From contig NC_134023.1 in the NCBI RefSeq assembly GCF_040712315.1, positions 69,290,757 to 69,354,756 on the forward strand: a DNA stretch of 64,000 bases, read 5' to 3'. Shown piece after piece: positions 40,801 through 58,909 of this stretch. Made by a program: the position numbers and the translations under genes. The number at the start of each line of letters is the position of its first letter. Positions within the stretch are counted from its first letter, which is position 1. The notes below the pieces were generated by a model, which made no database searches, was not told the origin of the DNA, and saw nothing but the letters and a program-made list of their open reading frames with translations. Source of the DNA: Castanea sativa. Taxonomy: Eukaryota > Streptophyta > Magnoliopsida > Fagales > Fagaceae.

Positions 40801-41415
40801 TTACCTCCTAAATTCTATACTCAAAATAAAGTAAAAAGTGTGCTCAAACTATTTAGTAAACATAATAATTGTTACTGAAAACTCATATTAGTGTGAAACA
40901 CTAATACTTGTTTAGACCCCAAATTTAAAAATATAGCCTACTTGCTTTTATTCTAATTTGTCCAAGTGCGGAACAAGAAAAAATAAAGTGAAATAAATCA
41001 GTAACACTATTCTCTAAGCCATAAGTAAGCAAGCAGCAATAAATGTAAAGCTTAAAGAGTAAGGGAAGAGAGATGCAAACACAAGATAACACCAAGGCGT
41101 GTTATCGAAAAGGAAACTGAAGAATTCAGCGAAAAACCTCTCTGTGACCCTCCAAGTCAAAATTGATCCACTAGTGAATAAATTTGAAGTATACAAATAA
41201 CAAAAGACCCTCCAAACCTAGTCTACCCCATGTACTTGAGCCCTAGCACTTCTCGGGGTCTTGTCTTCATTAGCTTTTTGGATCCCGCAATTCGATCAGC
41301 TCGATTGCATCCGCCACTTAATGGCTCATTCTAATACTGCCCAACAATACCAAAACTTGACTCAACACTAAGATTGGGTGTGGTAAGTGTTTGAGCTAAG
41401 AACCTCTCAAGGATG

Positions 41416-43103
41416 CAGGGCCGACCCTTCCCTTAGGCGAGTTCGGCGGTTGCCTAAGGCTCCCAAGTAGAAGGGAGGCCCCAAATAGTTTCAAGGAAGC
41501 ACCAAGAATCTAACATAGTAAGGAGGAAAAAAGAAAGTTTAAGGTGAAGCTGAAGCACAAAATTTTGGCACGTCCTTTTAACCAAAAAACAAAAATTTTG
41601 GTAAATCAGACAAACCAAAAATCATCCGGATAAACTACAAATCTGGTCAAACATATTAACTACAAAATAATCACGAATCACAGCAAATAAAATAACTCAA
41701 AACCCTAAAAAATTTACCTCTCTCTAATCTTTGCTCTCCGCCTCTCTGTCTCTCATTCTCTCTGATTCTCATTCTCTCCCCTATTCTCACTGATCTCATC
41801 TACTCTCCGGCCTTGGCAGCAAGCTTCCTCAGTTCCTCCGGCCTTTCTCTTCCTCTTCCTTAGTTCCGTTCAGTTCAGCCGTTCAGCAACTTCCTTCAAG
41901 GTTTTTTTTTTATAATTTTTTTTTAAATAAATAAAGCTTGCTGCTGTGGTGCTGCCTGGGTTTTCTTCTTTTTGGATTTGGGTTAGATCTTAGATAGATA
42001 GGATTTTTTATAAAGCTGTGGCCTGTGGGTTTTTGTCTTTTTGTATTTGGGATCTTGGGTATTGGGTTATAGATAAGTGATAAGTCTGAAACTCTGATAA
42101 GATTTTTTTTTTTTGTATGGGAAAATTGTTTGATAAGATTAGATAGGAATATAGGATTAATTTGTTTTGTGTTTTGTGTGTGTGTGTGTGTATTTTTTTT
42201 TTGTTTTGTGGATGGGTCTTTTTAATAAGCCCTGTTGTGTTATAGTTGTGCTTAAATTTTTGTTATGGTTGTGCTTATTTTTTTATTTTTTTTTAATCTT
42301 GTGTTTTCAGTTTATATATATATATTAGTTAGTGGCCATATACTGAATAAGTCTTTATTTGTGCAGGTTGACATTGCTAAAAACTTGTTATTGTTCGGTG
42401 AAACTATAACAATACTATTTATATAAATCAGGTTCTATTTCTCATTTGCTCTACATTTGAAATTTATTTTTTATATTAGTCTTTATAAATATATTGTTTG
42501 ATTAGAAATGTCTACTAGAAAATATGCATTTGGATATGAAAAACTTAAAAAAAGAAAAAAAGAAAAAGAAAAATTAATTGAGTCTCAAAAAGGATCAATG
42601 GATAAATTTGTTATTAGTAATAAACAAAATATAACACAAAATTTAGATGAAAATATCACAAATAAGCAAGAAATTCACCAAAAAGAGTTAGAAGATAATG
42701 AAATGATACAATTGCAAATTCTATAAAAAGATTAGATTCATTTCCAAATACATGCATTGCTTATAAGATTTTACTAACAATACCTGTTACAGTAGCTACT
42801 GTAGAAAGAAGTTTTTCAAAATTAAAATTAATAAAATCATATTTAAGATCGACAATGTCCAAAGAAAGATTAAATGGATTAGCTATAGTATCGATTGAAA
42901 ATGAGATGTTAGAAGAACTTGAACACAAACATTTAATTAGTCAATTTGTATCTCAAAAAGTAAAAAAAAAAAAAAGATTTTAAATGAAATATATTATAAT
43001 ATAATAATATTAAATTAATATTAATTTAATTAATATATAAGTATAAAAAAGGCACCATTTTTAATTCTCGCCGTAGGCCCCAAAATGTCTAGGGCCAGCC
43101 CTG
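41416..43103 (+). mobile_element. hAT element, internally deleted, with 8-bp target duplication
   Basis: The terminal repeats are 'cagggccgaccc' and 'gggccagccctg', and CAAGGATG flanks both sides (41408-41415, 43104-43111). Inside, 42508-42726 encodes the lysine-rich N terminus of a TTF-type zinc-finger hAT transposase (MSTRKYAFGYEKLKKRKKEK). 42729-42983, in another frame, encodes the C-terminal dimerisation motif. The catalytic middle is gone, so this is a non-autonomous derivative. Length is 1688 bp. Confidence 0.9.
42508..42983 (+). pseudogene. hAT transposase remnant (N terminus plus hATC domain)
   Basis: Frame 1 (42508-42726) starts at ATG with MSTRKYAFGYEKLKKRKKEK and ends at TAA. Frame 2 (to TAA 42981-42983) reads LLTIPVTVATVERSFSKLKL, then LRSTMSKERLNGLAIVSIE. 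This is the hATC dimerisation domain with the typical A.VERSFS.LK...R..M...RL..L. pattern. The RNase H-like core with the DDE residues is missing between them, so no activity is possible. Confidence 0.85.
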
Positions 43104-43642
43104 CAAGGATGTAGAGATGAAGAGGTAGAAGTAGAGAAAAACCAAGAGAAAATGTGTAGATGATTGTGGATATAACAATCTCTAACTCTCAAGTGTATTT
43201 ACTAGAGTTTTCTCTTTGAAAAACACTCTTTACATTTTGTGGGTAATGATGGTATATATAGTATCGATAAAGAATTTGGTAAAACAGTTTTTCTTTTTGC
43301 CAAATAAAGAGTTTTGCGGGTACCTCGCGAGATGACATTTCTCACGAATTTGACAACTTGACATAACTCTTCAGTTTTTAGTCATGTGCTTTACATGTGG
43401 CCTTTCATGATTTACTCTTCTTGCAAGCTAGTCGCAAATTGCACTGATCCATCTTTGAAGCTTGATTCTTCACCAACCTCTCACACTCATCCCTTACAAA
43501 TAAACTCACATAGATACAGAGAAATGATTGAAGAAATTATAATCAAATTTGTCACAGAATTAAAGCCTACAGAAATTAGTTGAAAATCACAACTTTACTG
43601 TTACTGTTGAATTAACTGTTGAATTAATTAACTCTGTCCTCC

Positions 43643-43658
43643 TATAATATTATATATT
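43643..43658 (+). promoter_or_regulatory. TATA-like box of BGLU-B
   Basis: 'tataatattatatatt' ends 38 bp before the start codon at 43697, a spacing similar to BGLU-A. Other AT-rich stretches nearby make this less certain. Confidence 0.4.
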
Positions 43659-43696
43659 GGTGAGTTTGGAGGAAGCTTTGAGCAGAAAATTTGGCC

Positions 43697-49980
<6,284 letters not shown>

Positions 49981-51572
49981 GTTGCGACTCTTGAGCCATA
50001 AGAGAGGAAATTGTCTTTTTCCAACCTAGCTCTATTTTTTATTGGAGATTCTTCCTCTCATATGTTCATTTGAACAAACTATTGCCTGGTGTGATTGGAT
50101 TCATGATTTTTCAATTTTGTGTATTAATCTTAATAAATAAAAGAATCCCACTTCTCTCTTGTTTTATATTTTGTGTAGCATATATTATATATTTTTGTAC
50201 CATAAAACTTAGATACCTAAGTGCAATACATTAGGCTCCACAATTAGATACAAACATTTGATTGTTTTATATTTAATTTTCATTAAAAAAATAACATTAT
50301 TTGTATCTTACTGGTCAATATAACCAAGTGTTTGAATCTAATTGGGGAACTTAATGTACTGCACCTAAGGTATCATATCTAAGCTTTATTCTTTAAAAAT
50401 TTATGATAACATGGTTGGGTGCATGGATGGAAGCAGTTAAGGATGCTTGGATGAGCATAATTATGCGAATTTTTGCTTGAAAGACATAATTAAATAGTTA
50501 ATGATAAAAAAGAAGAAGATAATTATGAGGAAACGAAGACTCACAATTCACATGGATTAAAAAAAAAATCCACTAATGTGCATTATGTTAAAGTTGAATG
50601 ATATTTATAACCAAATAGTACAACAAAATGCTGATAAGGTGGTTGAGGAAAATATTTAAAGTAAATAGTTGGGAAGGAAATATTTAACAGAACATTCAGT
50701 GCACACGAAAAGTGAGTACAACTAAGGTTATCAACGGTGGCACAGGGTGCGTGACTATGTTCCCAACCATGGTTCCATTTTGGAACCAGCGTTCATTGCC
50801 TTTTTCTTGAAAGAAAGTGAATTCGAAGTCATTTAGTATGTATTACTAGAGATAAGTGATGAAAAAATAAGGATGTATTCAATTTTGAGAGTGGTAAAGC
50901 CTGTGCTTATGTAACCAAGACACTCGTTGATTTCAAAATATATGTTTTCATAAATTAGAGTTGTAGCATAAGGCAATACGTTAGTACCATGGTATCATGC
51001 TAACTATAGCAAATCCTATACATTAACGTGTGCTCCAATGGGAGACGCAAGTTATTGGAGTGATAATACCATAACATAGTATACCCTGACATGATACAAA
51101 AACTATCTTATATAGTGGTTGTAAGTAGCCTCTCTCTCTCATAGCACGTGAGCACCATACGCCTATGAGAAGTGACTCTATATAGCTGCTCTATAAGATA
51201 CACCAAGGAAGTTAATACCGTACTGAAGACTGTACCAATTTGGCTTGCGGTACGATATATTTTTGATACCGATCAATATCGGTATACTGTTTCGAATTTA
51301 CCGCTATTTTTTATTATTTTATACAATATACAAAGTTATATTTATAATAACTCAATATATCACTTTGCACATTCTCCACTAAAAAAAAAAAAAAAACACT
51401 TTGGCAACTATTTATACTTTTTTGGATGGAATTATCCACATAAATATATAAAAGTGAAAAGTCAAAAAAAAAACTATTAAATAATTAAACACTCACTAAA
51501 CTCAATAAAAGCCGAACCCACGTGTCAAAATGTTGTGAATTAATTCAAACTATCAGATGCTTTGAGAAAATA
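49981..51572. other. BGLU-B downstream region; one MITE
   Basis: No gene is recognised. It includes the MITE at 50210-50376 and short ORFs without motifs. Confidence 0.4.
50210..50376. mobile_element. MITE with ~45-bp inverted ends
   Basis: 'cctaagtgcaatacattagg' near the left end is mirrored by 'cttaatgtactgcacctaag' near the right, and 'aattagatacaaacatttga' mirrors 'caagtgtttgaatctaattg'. A related copy lies inside the hAT MITE at about 57590-57760. Confidence 0.65.
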
Positions 51573-51581
51573 AAAAAGCAA

Positions 51582-52268
51582 GAGAAAACGTTAGGTCCGG
51601 AGCTGGCGTAAAACCAGTGTTTTACGCCAGCCAATGAAACCACGCCACGTCAGAGTTCACTTAAGTCATCAATATAACCTCAGAAAAAAAAAAAAAAAAC
51701 ATTTCACGCTCACAGCTTTCTCTGCTTCCTTCACGCCATTCCTATCTTCTCATCTGTTCCTTCATGCCAAACCTCCACCACCGCCACACAGATCGCCGGA
51801 GCAGAACGATTTCGAAGAAGAAAGAGTTCTCGCCGTGCCCTCTGCTTCGTCCTCTGGGGTTGTGCCGTCCTTGCTTGCCCGAACCTCCACCACACCACAC
51901 CACACCACACAACGAATCACACCGCCACATAGGTCGCCGGAGCTGTGCGTGGAGCTTGTAAACATACCGGAGTGGCCTTGAGCTACGATCCAACGGTTTG
52001 TTTTTCATGATTTGTCATTTTTCCCAATTTGGATTTTGAATTATTTTGATGGGTTTTTCTGGGTTTATGGGTTTTGATTAGATTCCTAAGTGTTAGGGCT
52101 AAATGAATCTGATTGTTTTTTGAAACTTACTTTTTTTATGCAAATCATTATATCTTGATGGTTTTTGATTAGATTCCTAAGTATGAAGGTTGTTTTTGCT
52201 CTTTTTTTTTTGTTATTTTCGTTTGTGTGTGTTTTTTTTTTTTTTTCCTGTATAGGTTACTTTTGTAT
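51582..52268 (+). repeat. MULE left terminal inverted repeat
   Basis: 687 bp. It contains a nested short palindrome just inside the end ('ctggcgtaaaaccagtg' with 'ttttacgccag'), then a C-rich stretch. The 115-codon ORF here is only the composition of the arm and is mirrored in the right arm. Confidence 0.9.
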
Positions 52269-53426
52269 GCTTTTGAAATTGTAAAAATTAGTGATTTTTC
52301 ACAAAGCTCAATGATAAAAATTAAAGCTAGATGTGAAAAACTAGAAGCCTAAAAGAGGTCTTTCTTCCTCTTTCCACGGTCATGTTACATTTGTGTGAAC
52401 AGATCTTCAATGATCAAGATGATTTCAATTCATTGTCAATTTTATTTTCAACTAGATAGACTTTGTCTTAAATTGCGGTAATCCTACATTTGCACACAGA
52501 TCCTCAGATTCAGCATGTTTCAGTGATTGATGTAGCTTAAAAGAGAAAAAAAAAATTCTAGTAAAAAGTTGGTGGACATTCATCAAAATCACATTGCAAT
52601 AGTCAGATGTTCTTGTCTTGAAATTGATCAACCTCGCATCATTTTAACCTTTTTATTTTTTACATTGGGCATTATCTTGAATACCTTTCCCTGCCCCATC
52701 ATATATTATCTTCATTGTGCAGGATGATACTTTCTGCAATGTCATCATCTTCTATTTTGTTAAAAGTGGGGGTTGTATATGTATTGCATTTGTACGCGAT
52801 TCTATCATATAAGAAGTGAAAATTTGTTTGTTCGTTGCCATTTATGAGTTATGGATTTCTGCTGTGAACATCCTGGTTGGTTTTATTTTGATATTTATCC
52901 TAGCATTACCAAGTAGCTCTAGCTCATGAACTTCTAGTTCCTCTATATTCTCTTTCGTTTTCAACTTTATCCTCTTTTACAATCTTTTTTTGCAGGTTTT
53001 GTTCTCAAATGTAAAAACTAGTTTATGAGATTGGAAAATAGGGATATATGGCATAATTATGTTTTTTCTTTTACCGATAGAGAAAAAAGCTACTAGTAAT
53101 CTGCTTTTGTTAGAAATTCCCACAAGATAATATGTCTTGTATCTCTTGTCCTGCACTTTATTATTCATTAAAACCTATATATTACTCAGTTCTTAAATTG
53201 AATTCTAATTATTTTGCTTCATCCTCTTCGATTAGATTGTATATAGATAGTTAGTCTTTGTAATCTATACTCACAACTTGTAATCTCTCTTTCATTCAAT
53301 AAAATCTGAGTTTTATTTAGAGAGTCTTCAAGTTTTTACAATTATGCTTCCATGACTTTACAGTTTAATATTTCTTATGTGTATTTCCTTATAATGGTGT
53401 TAGGGAGCAGAGCAACAAACATTTGT

Positions 53427-53487
53427 AAGTTCTGAAGGCATAAACCAAGCATTGTTAAGTTCTGAAGACATAAACCAAGCATGGTTC
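53427..53487. repeat. 30-bp tandem duplication inside the MULE
   Basis: 'aagttctgaaggcataaacc' plus 'aagcattgtt', then a second copy with 'aagttctgaagacataaacc' and 'aagcatggtt'. Two copies differ at two positions. Confidence 0.85.
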
Positions 53488-55774
53488 AGAGATGTCGGCT
53501 GTGGTTGTCTATAAAAGAATAAGGTGAAAAATGATTATTCTGGAGCAGATTACAAGGCTTGAAGAGATGGATTTTTAAATTTGTTCTTTTGGAAGGAATT
53601 TTACAAGCAAGAAGTTGTAATTATAATGTCTTCTAAATAAATCTTCACACATTTATTTGGTGCATCTCAAAAGCAATTATGTACTGTTTACTTGAATTTT
53701 TTTTTTCAAGGATCGTTTTGGTTCTTCTCTAACTCCAGAGTTCAATAAATAAAGCAATAGCAAAATAGTTTTGTTATACTATGTAAAAAGATTCTTATTG
53801 TTGATGGAAAAGTGTGAGGTGACAAACTGAAACACATAAATTATATAATGTTCTTGATATGGAGTAACTTCAATGGCTGTTTTGACTGCATTCTTGTCAC
53901 TAGAGTTCAAGCTTATCAGACATTTCTCAGCATCTTGAATTTACTCCAGCTTCAATTTGTTATCATAAGCATACATGTACCATCAATACGTATGGCATTT
54001 GGCATTAGCAGTTCACGGAATGAGAAAATTATTGAAGCTTAATTCAATAGAGAAGCCATCATGATTAGTTAGTCACCAACACAGACGATATGGAAACAAA
54101 TAAAAATCTCACTAAAAGTCATGTATACGGACTTATAGTCACTCTGAAAGTCATGTATACGTATTGTAACATCAGCTTTTAGAAGGTTTTGATGAAGCCA
54201 CTACATATTTGATGGACACCAGTTCACATTTCACGTTAATTACATTCCCACTGATAAAATTATATAAGCATTATTGAGTAGTAAATATCTAGCTGAAGGT
54301 TAACAGACAAGTTTTCAAGACCAAGAAATCATGGTGAACAAGATACTAGCCAACTGCATAAAGGTTTCCAATAAACATCATATTATATTCCACCTTTCAA
54401 CATGTTTAAATTTCCTTGAACTGTTTCAAACAATAACAAAAAATATCTAAGCATTCAATCCATTTCAAATACACAATTATCTCCACAAGTGCCTTCACTT
54501 CTGCACATTTATCTACAAAAAATTTCGTTCACTTCTGCACTTGTGCATTCTTATAGAACTTTGTAATTCTTCTGGATGTCGCACTTGCAGCAGCCATATC
54601 TCAACAAGTGACATTTCATCATAATTATTATCTTCATATATCTTTACCTCCCCTCCTCTCCTTCATTGTTGTATGGATTATTCCTAATCTTCCCCCGATA
54701 GTAAAGGGCAATTGTGAATGCAAAGCTGTCCATCCCTACAACAAGAGCAAGGAATTCACCATTAAAAACAGACATAGCAAAGGGCTGAATTATTCTTAAA
54801 AAGTTATTCTACTATTTCAATATATATTTAAAAGTGATGGAAGTAGTATAATAAGACAATTAGTGTCTAAGTGTGAAGATTAGAGACAATGCCTTTGATC
54901 CATGAATTTATCGTGATCCATGAATCTCTTTTACCCAACTACCAATAAGGTGAGTATATGAATAATAAGCAGAAAAAAAAATCAGTAAGTGCTTAAAAAT
55001 TTGGAATGCAACTTATAACTGTCATTCAGGCATAGTATTAAGTATCAAAGTACCCTTCACGTCAATACAAAAAAATGGTTTTCTTATTCCTGTAAACACC
55101 TAAAGGTATGCCAAAAAGAAAAACTCATTTCATTAAATCACTTGATATATTCATGTTAAAAATCATTCCATCCCCTGCATTTTGCTTAATTAACAGGTTC
55201 ATATGGAGGTCTCCTAGGAAGTTAGATAACTTTTGTACCAAATTGAACTTGCCAATGCCTCTGCTGAAATCATGAATAGATTCTTTATTGGTGATTAAAT
55301 GACTTCTATTATTGCATTGCCTGAATTGTTTGATCAATAATTTCAGGAATTGTGTTTTTGAGATTTTAATAAATTGAAAAATTTGGCATTGCTCTAGGAA
55401 GTGTATTAAGTGGTGGAGGGAGTGTCCCTGCTCCTTAGGCTACTGCACAGCAATGGATTGATGTAGTATTCACATAATTAAGAAGAGTAATAATCATCTT
55501 ACCATTGTTCACTTCTAATGCATATATCCCTCCTGACATCTTAATCCTTATTACTATGACAGTGTTATGAATTATAAGCTGACTTAGCCAACCAAAGATT
55601 ATTACACCATGTTGCTCATCATAATCTCTAGAGATGGCAATAATCTCTTAAGTTTTAAGAATTTCAATATCATTTGTACAAGCTCTTGTTTGATACTGTA
55701 TAGAATTTTGCAAATACATGTCAAAATGGAATACTTTTATCACAGGGAAAAAAAGTATACAGATCATAAACAGT

Positions 55775-56461
55775 ATACAAAAGTAACCTATACAGGAAAA
55801 AAAAAAAAAAAACACACAAACGAAAATAACAAAAAAAAAAAGCAAAAAACAACCTTCATACTTAGGAATCTAATCAAAAACCATCAAGATATAATGATTT
55901 GCATAAAAAAAAGTAAGTTTCAAAAAACAATCAGATTCATTTAGCCCTAACACTTAGGAATCTAATCAAAACCCATAAACCCAGAAAAACCCATCAAAAT
56001 AATTCAAAATCCAAATTGGGAAAAATGACAAATCATGAAAAACAAACCGTTGGATCGTAGCTCAAGGCCACTCCGGTATGTTTACAAGCTCCACGCACAG
56101 CTCCGGCGACCTATGTGGCGGTGTGATTCGTTGTGTGGTGTGGTGTGGTGTGGTGGAGGTTCGGGCAAGCAAGGACGGCACAACCCCAGAGGACGAAGCA
56201 GAGGGCACGGCGAGAACTCTTTCTTCTTCGAAATCGTTCTGCTCCGGCGATCTGTGTGGCGGTGGTGGAGGTTTGGCATGAAGGAACAGATGAGAAGATA
56301 GGAATGGCGTGAAGGAAGCAGAGAAAGCTGTGAGCGTGAAATGTTTTTTTTTTTTTTTTCTGAGGTTATATTGATGACTTAAGTGAACTCTGACGTGGCG
56401 TGGTTTCATTGGCTGGCGTAAAACACTGGTTTTACGCCAGCTCCGGACCTAACATTTTCTC
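55775..56461 (-). repeat. MULE right terminal inverted repeat
   Basis: Reverse complement of 51582-52268 with only a few changes, including a C/T difference eight bases in from the end and homopolymer length variation. Confidence 0.9.
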
Positions 56462-56470
56462 AAAAAGCAA

Positions 56471-56880
56471 ACACTATTTACACATGAAAACTGAAAAGTC
56501 TTTCTTGGGCAGAGACGAGAGGTTTGACCGACCAAGAAAAGTTTCAAAAAAAAACCGAGAAAGAGAGAGAGAAAGAGAAAGAGAAAGTTAGCCGACCAGA
56601 GAGAGAGACAGAGGAGAAGAAGCAGAAGAAGAAGAAGTAGCAGCAGCAGCAGCAGCCAAGATTCGAATAGGCCATATAATATATACCTCTAGATAAGTCA
56701 CTAGCTAGTACAGTTCACCATGCTACTAACTATTGAAGTGAAAAAAATAAAAATAAAAATTATTAAAGTAGTTTTTAAAAATATTATAAAATTTTTCTTT
56801 CTTAAGAACATTTACATGAGTAGAATCATAATTTTAACTATATGAATTTACCAAAAATTACTTTTTCTATTTTACTACTT
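56471..56880. other. Purine-rich intergenic stretch
   Basis: GA-rich and (AGC)n tracts at about 56555-56660 resemble a plant 5' UTR but no coding exon follows. A UGT relic starts at 56881. Confidence 0.35.
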
Positions 56881-57277
56881 CACAACTTGCATGTCACCAC
56901 TTTTGTCGTGGTGGAATCTCATTCCTTGGCCAGTGTTGCCACCGGCCAATCCCAACTTGTCCAATCAGCCAAGGCTAGGAAATGCAAAGATGAAGAAATC
57001 ATTGAACTACCACCAGTAACCTGTAATATTGATGCTCCTACCTTCACAAGACTCTATCCTGTGATGCATGAAGTCATTCCAACCCTCCGATCTTCCATCT
57101 CAGCCCTGAAAAAGTCTAATCCGATGGCTCTAATTGTAGATGTTTGGAACACCAGCACTTGAGGTGGCAGACCAATTTCACATGCCGAAGTGCGTGTTTG
57201 TTTCATCTGCATGGTCACATGCATTGATCTTATACTTATTACTTACCAGTGCTTAACAAAGATATAGCACCACCACA
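56881..57277 (+). pseudogene. UGT72-like pseudogene fragment 2, first part
   Basis: Homologous to residues about 36-161 of the intact UGT on the opposite strand ('caacttgcatg', 'tggaatctcattcc', 'cttgtccaatcagccaagg', 'gatgctcc', 'gtttgtttcatctgcatggt', 'cagtgcttaacaaagat'). Frame breaks occur, for example at 'gatgtttggaac', where bases are lost. It continues after the hAT MITE at 58289. It lacks both the start and the PSPG box. Confidence 0.85.
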
Positions 57278-57285
57278 ACAACAAC

Positions 57286-58280
57286 CAGGGGCGGAGCCAC
57301 CTTATGCATGGCCCCCCCAAATTTTTTTAAAACCTCTCTAATTATAGGTAAAACTAGGCTAGAATTCTTTTGAGTTAAGAGTTGGCCCCCACAAAATTAA
57401 TAGATTGGCCCCCCCTCCAGCACATCACTCATAAAATTCTTCTCACCCCAAATCCCAACCGTGCAATTATAAAAATTAACTCCTTTTGTCTTTTCCATTC
57501 TTCTCTAAAGCATGATAGCCACATCCATATTTTTTTAGTATTTAGTTATTCAATTTTTGTGAAGGGATAAAATTGAGGTGTAGTATATCAGATTACCTGA
57601 TTAAAATCATATGTATTGAATTTAATTGTCCTTAAAAATAATAACATTATTTGTATTTTTTTTTTTTGAGAAGCACATTGTTTGTATTTTATTGGTCATG
57701 TTAAACATGTACTTGAATTTAATTGAAGAACCTAATGTATTATACTTAGGATATTGTACTTAAATTTTGCACTTCCTCAAAACTATTACAATATCCCCTT
57801 CTACTTAAAAACCACTGAAAAGACTCTCCTCATCACTTGGTGCTCTCTCTTCGGTTACTCTCATTAACTCTTCCATGGGATGCTCTCATCTAATCACATT
57901 TTCATTAGTTTCTCCCCCATCCTTAACAAAGAGTTTTCTTATTTAAAGCTAAGCAAATATTGAGAAATACCAACTTCCTCTTTTTCTTCTTTTTCTGCAG
58001 TTTTGTTGTATACTTACATTTGATTTCTATGAATGTTGTGGACTTATGGTTTTTCAAAAGAATAGGAGAAACAAGGAAAAAAAGACTTAAGATGCTCAAT
58101 TGGTCAATTAACTTGTTAGTATTTTGATATTTGAGTGCTATAGAATTACACCAACAAAAAAATTCTATCAATAATCCTGTGTTATAAATATACTGTACTT
58201 TGAGTTTTTCGTTGAATTGCAAATCAAAATGATAGTTTTACCTTGGCCCCTCCAAGCAAAAATTTCTGGCTACGCCCCTG
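57286..58280. mobile_element. hAT MITE (995 bp) splitting the UGT relic
   Basis: The ends are 'caggggcggagccacc' and 'ggctacgcccctg', and ACAACAAC flanks both sides (57278-57285, 58281-58288). The interior is AT-rich and non-coding and includes a copy of the 50210-50376 MITE. Confidence 0.85.
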
Positions 58281-58288
58281 ACAACAAC

Positions 58289-58330
58289 AACAACAATACC
58301 TGGATCCCAGAGAACCAATAAGAATATGAG
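58289..58330 (+). pseudogene. UGT72-like pseudogene fragment 2, continuation
   Basis: 'agagaaccaataagaatatg' corresponds to the intact gene's codons for KEPIKMPG (residues 170-177), resuming homology after the MITE. It fades within about 40 bp. Confidence 0.55.
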
Positions 58331-58909
58331 AGATTTATTAGGTGTTCTGGAGCTTTGGGCTTGTGAGTTATGTTGGTGAGGTTGGTGAGGTTTGTTAGTG
58401 TTGATTAATGTCATAATAATCCATATTGTTGGTAGTATATATTTTTTTGCTTAGCAATGCCGTGTACGTAGGCATGAAGTTGGTTGAACTACGTTAATTT
58501 TTCATGTGTCGTGGTGCTTGCTATTTATTGTTTTGCATGTATCAAACTTAGAAAATCAATTCACTAACCTGGTATCTATAACAAATCATATATAATTTTC
58601 CACCACATGATTAATTATTTAGAATACAAACAAATTAAAGATAATAATTATACATTTTTATAACTTCATCTACATATTTAGGGAATTCAATCTCAAAGTT
58701 ATATATGTAAGACAAGCAAGACTCCCATGCTTTCTCTCTTTGCTGAACTGATCTTATTGAAAATTTAAAACTTACTTATTATTTTTATTTTTTGAGGAAC
58801 CAAATTAAAACTTATGCATTCCAAGTGCTCATACAGGACACACAAAACAAAAGTAGCTAGAAAAAACAAATTAATTAAACACTGCCACCAGCAATTGGGT
58901 AATGGAGCC
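58331..58909. other. 3' flank of the UGT gene, no other gene
   Basis: AT-rich; presumably includes the minus-strand UGT 3' UTR. No other feature was recognised. Confidence 0.4.

Larger units (their letters stand above)
40905..43350. mobile_element. Retrotransposon-like repeat interrupted by a hAT element
   Basis: Outside the nested hAT (41416-43103), the text 'aagataacaccaaggcgtgt', 'aaacctctctgtgaccctcc', 'agcccta' and 'aagaacctctcaaggatg' resembles a widespread plant repeat I recall only loosely. No open frame is present, and the assignment to a class is uncertain. Confidence 0.35.
51582..56461. mobile_element. Mutator-like element (MULE) with 687-bp TIRs, 4880 bp
   Basis: The left arm 51582-52268 and right arm 55775-56461 are almost perfect reverse complements. 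They begin 'gagaaaa(c/t)gttaggtccg', and translated arm frames are identical at both ends (51634-51981 plus and 56062-56409 minus). AAAAAGCAA flanks both sides (51573-51581, 56462-56470), the 9-bp duplication typical of Mutator elements. The 3.5-kb interior has no transposase frame longer than about 70 codons on either strand, so it is non-autonomous. The origin of the interior is unknown; captured host sequence is possible. The near-identity of the arms suggests a recent insertion. Confidence 0.92.

Noticed and set aside
51634..51981. 115-codon ORF and its mirror at 56062-56409 as protein-coding genes
   Set aside because: Both lie wholly in the MULE terminal repeats, are low-complexity (His/Pro/Ser/Lys) and show no family motif.
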